Shown here piece by piece: positions 14,885 through 22,427 of a stretch of DNA of 33,816 bases (position 1 is the first letter of the stretch; each line of letters begins with the position of its first letter). Below the pieces are notes generated by a model. It was not told the origin of the DNA, did no database searches, and saw only the letters and a list, made by a program, of their open reading frames with translations. A program made the position numbers and the translations under genes. This DNA comes from Acidimicrobiaceae bacterium. Its GTDB lineage: Bacteria > Actinomycetota > Acidimicrobiia > Acidimicrobiales > Bog-793. The stretch spans positions 1 through 33,816 of the forward strand of contig DAHWHN010000084.1 of assembly GCA_027335685.1 (NCBI GenBank), written 5' to 3'.

Positions 14885-17461
14885 GTGGTCGCGCTCGGGC
14901 TGCGCCCGACGTTGCGGGATGTCGCGAAGCTCGCCGGGGTGCATCCGGCGACGGCGTCGCGCGCGCTCAACGCCGAGACGCGCGCCCTCGTCGCCGCCGA
15001 CACCGTGCGCCGGGTCGAGCAGGCAGCTGCCGCCCTCGACTACAGGCCGGACCGGCTCGCCCGCAGCCTGAAGACGGGGCACTCCACGACCGTCGGCGTC
15101 GTCGTCCCGGACCTCACGAACCCGCTGTTCCCGCCGATCGTGCGCGGCATCGAGGAGGGCATCGAGGCGCGCGGCTACGTCGCGCTCGTCGCGAACACCG
15201 ACAACGACGAGCAGCGCGAGCGCCGCGTCGTCGAGGAGATGCGAGACCGCGCCGTCGACGGCATCGTCTTCGCGACGGCGCGCCGGCACCATCCGCTCCT
15301 CGTCGAGTGCGCGAGCGCCGGCATGCCGCTCGTCTTAGTCAACCGGGTGAGCGACGAGGTCGACCTCGCGTCGGTGTCCGCGGACGACGAGGCGGGCGCA
15401 CGCCTCGCCGTCGAGCACCTCGTCGCGCTGGGCCACCGGCTCATCGGCCACGTGGCAGGACCCCAGCACCTCTCGACCGGGATCGCCCGCCTGCGCGGCT
15501 TCCGCTCGGCGCTCGCGGCGGCCGGGCTCGATCCCGGAGCCGCGCCGGTCGCGTCCAGCCGGTCCTACTCCCCGGTCGAAGGGGCGCGCTGTGCCGCCGA
15601 GCTCCTCGCCCGCGTGCCGCTGCCGACGGCGATCGTCGCGGCGAACGACATGCTCGCGGTCGGGGCGCTGCGCGCGCTGCGTGCCGCCGGGCTCCGGTGC
15701 CCGGGCGACGTGTCCGTCGTCGGCTTCAACGACGTGCCGTTCATGGACCTCCTCGACCCGCCGCTCACGACCGTGCGGCTCCCGCACTACGAGATCGGCC
15801 TCGCCGCCGCGGAGCTGATGCTCGCGCGTATCGACGATCCGGGTCGCCCCCCGGAGGCGGTCGAGCTGCCGGCCCGGCTCGTCGTGCGCTCGTCGTGCGG
15901 CGCACCGCGTTGCCGTAGCCTCGAGCGAGGCGCGCCACGGCATCCGTGGAGCCGGCAAGGCGAGGAGGTCGTGCCGATGTCGTCGAGCGCAGCGGATCTA
16001 CACGGCGAGGTGTTCGCTGCGATGGCCGACCGGGTGCCGACGCGTTGCTTCGTCGGCGGCCGGTGGCGGCCGTCGTCGGATCGCGCCGAGATGCCGGTGT
16101 CCGACCCGGCGACCGGCCGCGTCCTCGTCCAGGTCGCCGACGGCTCCGTCGAGGACGCGACGGCTGCCGTCGACGCCGCGTCGGACGCGCTGCCCGCCTG
16201 GTCGGCGACGCCGCCGCGCGAGCGGAGCGAGATCCTGCGCCGGGCCTTCGAGGCCATGGTCGCCCGCAAGGAGGAGCTGGCGCGCCTCGTCGTGCTCGAG
16301 AACGGCAAGGCGTTCCCCGACGCGCTCGGCGAGGTCACCTACGCGGCCGAGTTCTTCCGCTGGTTCGCCGAAGAGGCGGTCCGCAACGCCGGAGAGGTCG
16401 CCGTCGCCCCGTCGGGCGCGAACAAGATCCTCGTCCTGCGCCAGCCGATCGGCGTCGCGGCCCTCGTGACGCCGTGGAACTTCCCGGCCGCCATGCTCAC
16501 ACGCAAGATCGGGCCCGCCCTCGCGGCGGGCTGCAGCGTGGTCTGCAAGCCGGCGTCGGAGACGCCCCTCACGGCACTGGTGATAGCGGGGATCCTCGAG
16601 GAGGCGGGCGTGCCCGCCGGGGTCGTCAACGTCGTCCCCTCGAGCCGCTCCGGTCCCGTCGTCGCCCGGATGCTCGCCGACGAGCGGGTGCGCAAGCTGT
16701 CCTTCACCGGCTCCACCGAGGTCGGTCGCCTCCTGCTCGCCGCTGCGGCGGACCACGTCGTGAGCTGCTCGATGGAGCTCGGCGGCAACGCGCCGTTCGT
16801 CGTGTTCGACGACGCCGACCTCGACGCCGCCGTCGCCGGCGCGCTGGTCGCGAAGATGCGCAACGGCGGCGAGGCCTGCACGGCCGCGAACCGGTTCTAC
16901 GTCCAGGCCGGCGTGGCGCGCGAGTTCTCCGAGCGCCTGGCGCACGCGATGGCCGAGCTGCGGATGGGCCCGGGCCTGCAGGAGGGCGTCGGGCTCGGAC
17001 CCCTCGTCAACGAGCCGAGCCGGGTGAAGGTGGCCGAGCTCGTCGAGGGGGCGCTCGCGACCGGCGCGCGCGCCGTCGTGGGCGGGGCCGTGCCGGACGG
17101 GCCCGGCTGGTTCTACCCCGCGACGGTGCTCGCGGACGTCGACCCGTCGGCAGCGATCCTCTCGAGCGAGATCTTCGGCCCCGTCGCGCCCGTCGTCGCC
17201 TTCTCCTCCGAGGCCGAGGCGATCGAGATGGCCAACGCGAGCGAGTTCGGCCTCGTGTCGTACTGCTACACCGGCGACCTGGCCAGGGGCCTGCGGGTGG
17301 CCGAGGCGCTCGAGTGCGGCATGGTCGGGTTGAACCGCGGTCTCGTCTCGGACCCGGCTGCACCCTTCGGCGGGACCAAGCAGAGCGGCCTCGGCCGTGA
17401 GGGAGGCCACGAGGGCATGCTCGAGTACCTCGAGCAGAAGTACGTCGCCTGCAGCTGGTAG
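14885..17461 (+). CDS. LacI-family regulator in one reading frame with an aldehyde dehydrogenase (858-residue fusion ORF)
   Basis: The frame is open from the LacI start to the dehydrogenase stop; no stop codon separates them. Residues about 7-30 are a LacI helix-turn-helix (RPTLRDVAKLAGVHPATASR with the ALN hinge start), then a sugar-binding-protein-like effector domain (TVGVVVPDLTNPLFPPIVRG, AIVAANDMLAVGALRAL, VSVVGFNDVPFMDLLDPPLTTV) to about residue 337. A roughly 27-residue Arg-rich stretch (CGAPRCRSLERGAPRHPWSR and on) then leads into the dehydrogenase at residue 365. The stretch looks like translated intergenic DNA: it contains TAGCCT and a strong GAGGAGG before ATG 15977. A stop lost recently, a sequencing error, or a working fusion are all possible. 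Start GTG 14885 is uncertain; GTG 14873 is the alternative. Confidence 0.75.
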   Translation: MVALGLRPTLRDVAKLAGVHPATASRALNAETRALVAADTVRRVEQAAAALDYRPDRLARSLKTGHSTTVGVVVPDLTNPLFPPIVRGIEEGIEARGYVALVANTDNDEQRERRVVEEMRDRAVDGIVFATARRHHPLLVECASAGMPLVLVNRVSDEVDLASVSADDEAGARLAVEHLVALGHRLIGHVAGPQHLSTGIARLRGFRSALAAAGLDPGAAPVASSRSYSPVEGARCAAELLARVPLPTAIVAANDMLAVGALRALRAAGLRCPGDVSVVGFNDVPFMDLLDPPLTTVRLPHYEIGLAAAELMLARIDDPGRPPEAVELPARLVVRSSCGAPRCRSLERGAPRHPWSRQGEEVVPMSSSAADLHGEVFAAMADRVPTRCFVGGRWRPSSDRAEMPVSDPATGRVLVQVADGSVEDATAAVDAASDALPAWSATPPRERSEILRRAFEAMVARKEELARLVVLENGKAFPDALGEVTYAAEFFRWFAEEAVRNAGEVAVAPSGANKILVLRQPIGVAALVTPWNFPAAMLTRKIGPALAAGCSVVCKPASETPLTALVIAGILEEAGVPAGVVNVVPSSRSGPVVARMLADERVRKLSFTGSTEVGRLLLAAAADHVVSCSMELGGNAPFVVFDDADLDAAVAGALVAKMRNGGEACTAANRFYVQAGVAREFSERLAHAMAELRMGPGLQEGVGLGPLVNEPSRVKVAELVEGALATGARAVVGGAVPDGPGWFYPATVLADVDPSAAILSSEIFGPVAPVVAFSSEAEAIEMANASEFGLVSYCYTGDLARGLRVAEALECGMVGLNRGLVSDPAAPFGGTKQSGLGREGGHEGMLEYLEQKYVACSW
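15916..15921 (+). promoter_or_regulatory. Possible -10 box TAGCCT inside the LacI-dehydrogenase junction
   Basis: TAGCCT fits TANNNT and lies 55 bases before the dehydrogenase ATG at 15977. It would allow separate transcription of the enzyme. Its TAG is in another frame, so it does not stop LacI translation. Confidence 0.3.
15977..17461 (+). CDS. Aldehyde dehydrogenase, succinate-semialdehyde dehydrogenase type (own start inside the fusion ORF)
   Basis: NAD(P)-dependent oxidation of an aldehyde, best fit succinate semialdehyde to succinate. From ATG 15977 it has 494 residues, a normal length. It is preceded by GAGGAGG with 8-base spacing, one of the clearest ribosome binding sites here, so it is probably made as a free enzyme even though LacI runs into it. 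Visible motifs are FVGGRWRPSS at the N-terminus, VTPWNFPAAMLTRKIGPALA (catalytic Asn region), FTGSTEVGRLL (cofactor loop), Glu267 in MELGGNAPFVVFDDADLD, catalytic Cys301 in NGGEACTAANRF, and EIFGPVAPV and FGGTKQSGLGREGG at the C-terminus. The Cys context differs from the common GQ-x-C form but occurs in this group. Substrate is inferred. Confidence 0.85.
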   Translation: MSSSAADLHGEVFAAMADRVPTRCFVGGRWRPSSDRAEMPVSDPATGRVLVQVADGSVEDATAAVDAASDALPAWSATPPRERSEILRRAFEAMVARKEELARLVVLENGKAFPDALGEVTYAAEFFRWFAEEAVRNAGEVAVAPSGANKILVLRQPIGVAALVTPWNFPAAMLTRKIGPALAAGCSVVCKPASETPLTALVIAGILEEAGVPAGVVNVVPSSRSGPVVARMLADERVRKLSFTGSTEVGRLLLAAAADHVVSCSMELGGNAPFVVFDDADLDAAVAGALVAKMRNGGEACTAANRFYVQAGVAREFSERLAHAMAELRMGPGLQEGVGLGPLVNEPSRVKVAELVEGALATGARAVVGGAVPDGPGWFYPATVLADVDPSAAILSSEIFGPVAPVVAFSSEAEAIEMANASEFGLVSYCYTGDLARGLRVAEALECGMVGLNRGLVSDPAAPFGGTKQSGLGREGGHEGMLEYLEQKYVACSW

Positions 17462-17478
17462 CCCGGCTTCGTGGTCCG

Positions 17479-18003
17479 TCAGGACTGCGCGAGCCGCTCG
17501 AGCAGGGGAACCGCCGCCTCGAGCGCGGCCCGGTCCCCGTCCTCGAGGTCCGCGAGGACCCGGGCGAGCCAGGCACGGCTGCGTCGGCGGTCCTCGGCGA
17601 TCCGATCCCGGCCCGCCGCCGCGAGCTCGATGACCGACTGCCGCCGGTCGCTCGGGTGGGCGACGCGCGTCGCGAGCCCGAGCTGCTCGAGATGTGCGAT
17701 GACCCGCGTCATCGACGGCGGCTGGACCCGCTCGATCTCCGCGAGCGCCGTGGGCGAGAGCGGCCCGTACTTCGCGAGGCTCGCGAGCGCGGACAGCTGC
17801 GTCAAGGTGAGGGTGTCGTCGCTCTTCTCCGCCCGAAGGCGGCGAGCGAGGCGCATCACGGCGATACGCAGCGAGCTCGTGAGCTGGTCCTCGGAGTCGT
17901 CCTCCGCGCAGTCGCGCACCGCGTGCCCGGGCGGACCGGCCGTGCCCGCGGCGCCCGTGCCGGTCCCTGCGCCCGGTGGCTCCCCGCCCGGTCCGGTCGT
18001 CAC
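17479..18003 (-). CDS. MarR-family transcriptional regulator
   Basis: 174 residues from GTG 18003. After a Gly/Pro/Ala-rich, probably disordered head (about 1-38) comes a MarR core: LTSSLRIAVMRLARRLRAEK, LTLTQLSALASLAKYGPLSP, recognition-helix region LAEIERVQPPSMTRVIAHLEQLGL and wing RVAHPSDRRQSVIELAAAGR, then the dimerisation helices to LLERLAQS. The GTG overlaps the upstream peptidase stop as GTGA, which implies translational coupling and one transcript. No ligand can be read. Internal starts after the disordered head are possible, but the 4-base overlap favours this one. It converges on the aldehyde dehydrogenase with an 17-bp gap. Confidence 0.88.
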   Translation of the reverse strand: MTTGPGGEPPGAGTGTGAAGTAGPPGHAVRDCAEDDSEDQLTSSLRIAVMRLARRLRAEKSDDTLTLTQLSALASLAKYGPLSPTALAEIERVQPPSMTRVIAHLEQLGLATRVAHPSDRRQSVIELAAAGRDRIAEDRRRSRAWLARVLADLEDGDRAALEAAVPLLERLAQS

Positions 18004-19436
18004 GGCAGGGCTCCGAGGACGTGGGCGACACTCGCGGTGACCGCCTCGGCGGTCGGCAGGTGGAGGAACTCGTCGGGGCCGTGGGCGTTGCTCCCCGGCC
18101 CGAGGACGCCGGTCGCGAGGATCTGGGCACCGGGGAAGCGGGTCCCGAGCGTCGCGAGGAACGGGATCGAGCCGCCGAGCCCCATCGAGCGGGGCGGCGC
18201 GCCGAAGCAGGCGAGAGAGGCCTGCTCGAGCGCGTCCGTGAGCCACGGGGCCATCGCCGGAGCGTCCCACCCGTCGCCGGGCGACTCCCAGGTGAGCTGC
18301 ACCCGGGCGCCGTGCGGCGGGTCGGCCGTCACGGCCGCGTCGACGGCGTCCATCGCCCGCCGCGCGCTGCAGCCCGGAGGCAGGCGGATCGAGAGCTTGA
18401 GGGCGGTGTAGGGGCGCAGGACGTTCCCCGCCTCGGCGAGCGTCGGCAGGCCGTCCGCTCCGGTGACGGCGAGGGCCGGCCCCCAGGTGCCGCGCAGGAC
18501 CCGGTCGGCCGGGTCGTCGCCGGCGAGCTGCAACCCGTCGACGGTCGGGAACGTGCCGGCGGCGCCGGCGCCGTACTCGGACCCGAGCAGCTCCGCCTCG
18601 TCGCGCCGGTGGCGCGGGATCTCGGCCTGCAGCTCGTCGAGCAGCATCGCGCCTGTCCGCGCGTCCTCGATCCGGTCGAGCAGGGCACGTGCCACCCGGA
18701 ACGACGAGGGCACGATCCCCCCCGCCGACCCGCTGTGCACGCCCTGTTCGAGCACGTCGACGCGCAGCGTGGCGACGATGTTGCCCCGCAGCGACGTCGT
18801 GACCCAGAGCCGGTCGTAGGTGACGCAGCCCGAGTCGAGGCAGACGACGAGGTCGACCTGGCCGATGCGCGCCGACAGGGCGTCGAGGTAGGAGGCGAGG
18901 TCCGGGCTGCCGCTCTCCTCGCCCGACTCGACGAGCAGCAGGAGGCGGCCGTGCGGCGTGCCCGTCGCCGCGAGCGCGGCGAAGGCCTCGAACGCGGCGA
19001 ACGTCGCGTAGCCGTCGTCGGCCGTGCCGCGGCCGTAGAGCCGGTCGCCCTCGCGCACGGCGCGGAACGGCTCGAGGCCCGTGCGCCACGTCCCGAGCGG
19101 CGGTTGCTTGTCGAGGTGCCCGTAGACGAGGGCGGTCGAGCCCGCCCGTTCCGGGTCCGACGCCGCGACCTCGGCGAACAGCACCGGTGACCGTCCCGCG
19201 AGCTCGACGACCTCGACCGAGGCTCCCGGCACGCTGCGTCTGGCGCACCAGCTCCGAAGCAGCTGCGCGGCGCGCCGGATCTCGCCGCTCTCCTGCCACG
19301 ACGGGTCGAACGCGCTCGAGAGGCAAGCGATCGCCGTGTAGGCGCACAGGTCCGGGAGCACGTCGCGCTCGAAGCTGGCCCGCACGGCGTCGCGCAGCAG
19401 AGCGGCTCTCCCGGCGGTCGTGCTCCATCTGGCCAC
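18000..19436 (-). CDS. M20-family metallopeptidase (dipeptidase-like)
   Basis: Zinc-dependent dipeptidase or amidohydrolase of the M20/ArgE-DapE-carnosinase group; 478 residues, cytoplasmic. Metal and catalytic positions visible in order: YGHLDKQPP (His ligand plus catalytic Asp two residues on), RGTADDGYA (bridging Asp), ESGEESGS (catalytic Glu and Glu ligand), CLDSGC (Asp ligand) and the late GSNAHGPDEF (His ligand). A lid/dimerisation domain lies between (VDVLEQGVHSGSAGG to TALKLSIRLPPG). It looks complete. GTG 19436 follows a TACAAC -10-like box by 7 bases, so the transcript may be leaderless. Its last four bases overlap the MarR gene. The regulator may sense or control peptide use, but that is inference. 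Confidence 0.93.
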   Translation of the reverse strand: MARWSTTAGRAALLRDAVRASFERDVLPDLCAYTAIACLSSAFDPSWQESGEIRRAAQLLRSWCARRSVPGASVEVVELAGRSPVLFAEVAASDPERAGSTALVYGHLDKQPPLGTWRTGLEPFRAVREGDRLYGRGTADDGYATFAAFEAFAALAATGTPHGRLLLLVESGEESGSPDLASYLDALSARIGQVDLVVCLDSGCVTYDRLWVTTSLRGNIVATLRVDVLEQGVHSGSAGGIVPSSFRVARALLDRIEDARTGAMLLDELQAEIPRHRRDEAELLGSEYGAGAAGTFPTVDGLQLAGDDPADRVLRGTWGPALAVTGADGLPTLAEAGNVLRPYTALKLSIRLPPGCSARRAMDAVDAAVTADPPHGARVQLTWESPGDGWDAPAMAPWLTDALEQASLACFGAPPRSMGLGGSIPFLATLGTRFPGAQILATGVLGPGSNAHGPDEFLHLPTAEAVTASVAHVLGALP

Positions 19437-19534
19437 GACGGCAGTTGTAGCGCGCCGGGAGGGCCGGCGTCGCGCACCGGGTGGAGCGGTCGGGCGGACG
19501 AGCACCGGACGGCCCCGTGGGCGAGAATGGTGCC

Positions 19535-20647
19535 ATGACGGCCCGCCCACTTGCTGCAATCGTCCTCGCTGCCGGCGAGGGCACCCGGATGCGCTCGTCC
19601 GTGCCGAAGCCGCTCCACCGGATCTGCGGCCGACCACTCGTCCTCCACGTCATCGACGCGCTCGCGGAGCTCTCCGTCGAGCGGGTCGTCGTCGTCGTCG
19701 GCTACCACTCCGCCGAGGTCACGAAGACGCTCCAGGCCGAGGCGCCGGCGTCGCTGCGGATGGAGTTCGTCGAGCAGTTCCGCCCGCTCGGGACGGGCGA
19801 CGCGTGCGCCGTCGCGTTGACGGGCTTTCCCGAGACCTATGCGGGCGTCGAAGACGGGGACCTCGTCGTGCTGCCGGGTGACGCCCCCCTCGTCCGGCCG
19901 GCCACCCTCGCCGGGCTCGTGCGGGCCCACCGCGACTCCGAGGCGGCGGCGACGCTGCTCACGGCCCGTGTCGACGACCCCACCGGCTACGGCAGGATCG
20001 TCCGCGCAAAGGACGGCGACGTCGCCCGGATCGTCGAGGACGCGGACGCGACGGACGAGGAGCGCCTCATCGACGAGATCGGCACGTCGATCTACTGCTT
20101 CCGCCACAGCGTCCTCGCCCCGGCGCTGCGCCGGCTGTCCCCGGCCAACGCCCAGGGCGAGTACTACCTGACCGACGCCGTCGGCGTGCTGCACTCGGCG
20201 GGGTACCCCGTTGGTTCGGTCGTCGTGCGCGATCCCCACGAGGCGGCTGGCGTGAACGACCGGGCCCAGCTCGCGGCTGCCGAGGCGGAGATGCGAGCGA
20301 GGATCAACGAGCGGTGGATGCGCCGCGGCGTCACGATGACCGACCCGGGCCAGACGTACCTCGACGCGTCGGTCCGGCTCGCCGAGGACGTGACCCTGCT
20401 GCCCGGCGTCGTCCTCGACGGCGCGACGACGGTCGGCCGGGGCGCGGTCGTCGGGCCCGCGAGCAGGCTGTCGGACTGCGAGGTCGGTGCCGGCGCGGTG
20501 GTGAGCTACACGGTGGGGCACCAGGCGGTCGTCGGCGACGGCGCGGCGGTCGGTCCGTTCGCGGTCCTCGAGCCGGGCGCCCGGTTGGCGCCGGGGTCCC
20601 GCACGGGTCCATTCTTCGGTGGCGCCCCCGGCGCGCCAGCCGGCTGA
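19535..20647 (+). CDS. glmU: GlmU uridylyltransferase lacking the acetyltransferase active site
   Basis: GlmU normally makes UDP-GlcNAc in two steps: acetylation of glucosamine-1-phosphate (C-terminal domain) and UTP transfer (N-terminal domain). The N-terminal domain is intact: LAAGEGTRMRSSVPKPLHRI with Lys25 in place, LPGDAPLVRP, PTGYGRIVR, and EYYLTDAVGVL; AAGVNDRAQL marks its end. The left-handed beta helix starts near residue 270 (YLDASVRLAEDVTLLPGVVL) but stops after AVGPFAVLEPGARLAPGS. The protein is 370 residues against the usual 450-495, so the Lys/His catalytic part (E. coli Lys351, His363) is missing and the FARLRPG arginines are replaced (FAVLEPG). Only 46 bp separate its stop from prs, so no lost exon-like remainder exists. 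ATG 19535 follows a GAGAAT -10-like box. Confidence 0.92.
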   Translation: MTARPLAAIVLAAGEGTRMRSSVPKPLHRICGRPLVLHVIDALAELSVERVVVVVGYHSAEVTKTLQAEAPASLRMEFVEQFRPLGTGDACAVALTGFPETYAGVEDGDLVVLPGDAPLVRPATLAGLVRAHRDSEAAATLLTARVDDPTGYGRIVRAKDGDVARIVEDADATDEERLIDEIGTSIYCFRHSVLAPALRRLSPANAQGEYYLTDAVGVLHSAGYPVGSVVVRDPHEAAGVNDRAQLAAAEAEMRARINERWMRRGVTMTDPGQTYLDASVRLAEDVTLLPGVVLDGATTVGRGAVVGPASRLSDCEVGAGAVVSYTVGHQAVVGDGAAVGPFAVLEPGARLAPGSRTGPFFGGAPGAPAG

Positions 20648-20693
20648 CTGCAGGCGCCGGCTGTCGCCGGCCGGCGATCTCGGAGGAGGAGAC

Positions 20694-21665
20694 ATGGAGC
20701 TGGGCCCACGCAAGCGCCTCGAGCTGTTCGCGGGCAGGTCGCACCGCGGGTTGGCCGAGGAGATCGCTGCGCACCTCGGCGTCGAGCTCGGGCAGGCCAA
20801 CCTCCGGGAGTTCGCGGACGGCGAGGTGCACTGCCGCTTCGACGCCTCGATCCGCGGGTCCGACGTCTTCGTCATCCAGACGCACTGTGCCCCGGTGAAC
20901 GACTCGCTCATGGAGCAGTTGATCATGATCGACGCCGCGAAGCGCGCGTCGGCGAGCCGCATCACGGCGGTCTGCCCCTACTACGGGTACTCGCGCCAGG
21001 ACCGCAAGTCCGCGGGGCGCGAGCCGATCACGGCGAAGCTCGTCGCCGACCTGCTCACCGTCGCCGGGGCCCAGCGCGTCGTCGGCGTGGACCTGCACTC
21101 GGGACAGATCCAGGGCTTCTTCGACTTCCCGGTCGACCACCTCACGGCGACACCCGTCCTCGTCGACTACCTGCGGCGCAACGACCCTGCCGACCTCGTC
21201 GTCGTCGCGCCCGACGCCGGGCGCGTCAAGGTCGCCGAGCGGTTCAGCCAGCTGCTCGGCGCCGACCTCGCGTTCGTCAACAAGCGCCGGCCGTTCGGCT
21301 CGGCGAACACCGTCGAGGCTCTCGGCGTGATCGGCGACGTCGCGGGCCGCCGGTGCGTCGTCATCGACGACATGATCGACACCGCCGGCACGATCTGCGC
21401 CGCGGCAGAACGCCTCGTCGAGCAGGGTGCGACCGAGGTCTGGGCGATGGCCACGCATGCCGTGCTCTCCGACCCCGCGCTCGACAGGCTGAAGGCCTCG
21501 CCGATCTCGCGCGTCGTCGTGACGAACACCTTGCCCCTGCCGCGCGAGCGGCTGATCGACAAGATCGAGGTCCTCTCGATCGCACGCATCGTCGCCGACG
21601 CGATCGCCGCGGTGTTCATGGACACCTCGGTGTCGAAGATCTTCGGCGGCCACAACCTCTCGTGA
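20694..21665 (+). CDS. prs: Ribose-phosphate pyrophosphokinase (PRPP synthetase)
   Basis: Makes PRPP from ribose-5-phosphate and ATP for purine, pyrimidine, histidine and NAD synthesis. The 323-residue length is standard. Motifs: FADGEVHCRF near residue 43, CPYYGYSRQDRKSAGREPI (ATP-binding flexible loop), DLHSGQIQGFFDFPVDHL (ribose-phosphate and metal region), the PRPP signature RCVVIDDMIDTAGTI and NTLPLP near the end. ATG 20694 has GGAGGAGGAG just upstream, so translation starts by Shine-Dalgarno pairing, unlike many neighbours. It follows glmU closely, as in other actinobacteria, and the two are probably cotranscribed. Confidence 0.97.
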   Translation: MELGPRKRLELFAGRSHRGLAEEIAAHLGVELGQANLREFADGEVHCRFDASIRGSDVFVIQTHCAPVNDSLMEQLIMIDAAKRASASRITAVCPYYGYSRQDRKSAGREPITAKLVADLLTVAGAQRVVGVDLHSGQIQGFFDFPVDHLTATPVLVDYLRRNDPADLVVVAPDAGRVKVAERFSQLLGADLAFVNKRRPFGSANTVEALGVIGDVAGRRCVVIDDMIDTAGTICAAAERLVEQGATEVWAMATHAVLSDPALDRLKASPISRVVVTNTLPLPRERLIDKIEVLSIARIVADAIAAVFMDTSVSKIFGGHNLS

Positions 21666-21700
21666 CGCAGGTGGCCGCCGGCGCGACTCGCCGCGTCGCC

Positions 21701-21706
21701 TAGACT
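21701..21706 (+). promoter_or_regulatory. -10 box TAGACT of rplY
   Basis: TAGACT fits TANNNT and lies 96 bases before the rplY ATG. This would give a leader of about 85-90 bases rich in GC stems (for example GGGGGC against GCCCCT) and ending in AAGGAG. Confidence 0.45.
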
Positions 21707-21801
21707 CGAACGGCGCGTTCCCGCCGGACGGGGGCGCCGCGCGTCGCGTGGCCCCTGCGGGTCGACGACAGCACCTGAGCCGCCTGAAGGAGCACGTCAC
21801 G

Positions 21802-22419
21802 ATGGCAGAGATCACCCTGGTCGCAGAGGTCCGCACCGAGCGCGGCTCGAGGGCGAGCCGCCGGCTGCTCGCAGACGGGCGGATCCCCGGCGTCGTCTAC
21901 GGCCACGGCGGCGAGCCGGTCGCGGTCGCGGTCAACGCGCGCGCCCTGCGGTCCGCCCTGTCGACCGACGCGGGAGTCAACGCGCTGCTCGACCTCGACG
22001 TCGCAGGGGACCGCCATCTGGCGATCGCGCGCGAGCTCCAGCGGCACCCGGTCCGCCAGACCGTCTCGCACGTCGACTTCCAGGTCGTGGGGCGTGACGA
22101 GGTCGTCTCGGTCGAGGTGGCGGTCAACGTCGTCGGCGAGCCGCTCGGCGTCACCCGTGCGGGCGGCACCGTCGAGCACCTCGTGCTCGCGACCCAGGTC
22201 CGGGCCAAGCCCGCCGACATCCCGAGCGCGCTCGAGGTGGACGTGAGCGACATGGCCATCGGCGACACGATCACGCTCGGCAACCTCGTCGTGCCGCGCG
22301 GCGTCGAGGTCGAGGGCGACCCCGAGACGCCCGTCGTCGTCGCGCACCCGCCGAGGGTCCAGTCGGCCGAGGAGGCCGGCGGCGAGGCGGCTCCCTCCGA
22401 CGCCTCCGCGGAGAGCTGA
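21802..22419 (+). CDS. rplY: 50S ribosomal protein bL25 (CTC/TL5 long form)
   Basis: Binds 5S rRNA in the large subunit; the long form is also known as a general stress protein (CTC). The 205-residue protein has the N-terminal L25 domain (EVRTERGSRASRRLLADGRIPGVVYGHGG, to about residue 92, including HVDFQVV) and the C-terminal TL5-type beta domain (VVSVEVAVNVVGEPLGVTRAGGT to about 180), then an acidic Glu/Ala/Ser tail. ATG 21802 is preceded by AAGGAG with good spacing; the track start at 21748 is upstream of it and rejected. It sits directly before pth, the usual actinobacterial pairing. Confidence 0.96.
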   Translation: MAEITLVAEVRTERGSRASRRLLADGRIPGVVYGHGGEPVAVAVNARALRSALSTDAGVNALLDLDVAGDRHLAIARELQRHPVRQTVSHVDFQVVGRDEVVSVEVAVNVVGEPLGVTRAGGTVEHLVLATQVRAKPADIPSALEVDVSDMAIGDTITLGNLVVPRGVEVEGDPETPVVVAHPPRVQSAEEAGGEAAPSDASAES

Positions 22420-22427
22420 GGGCGGCG

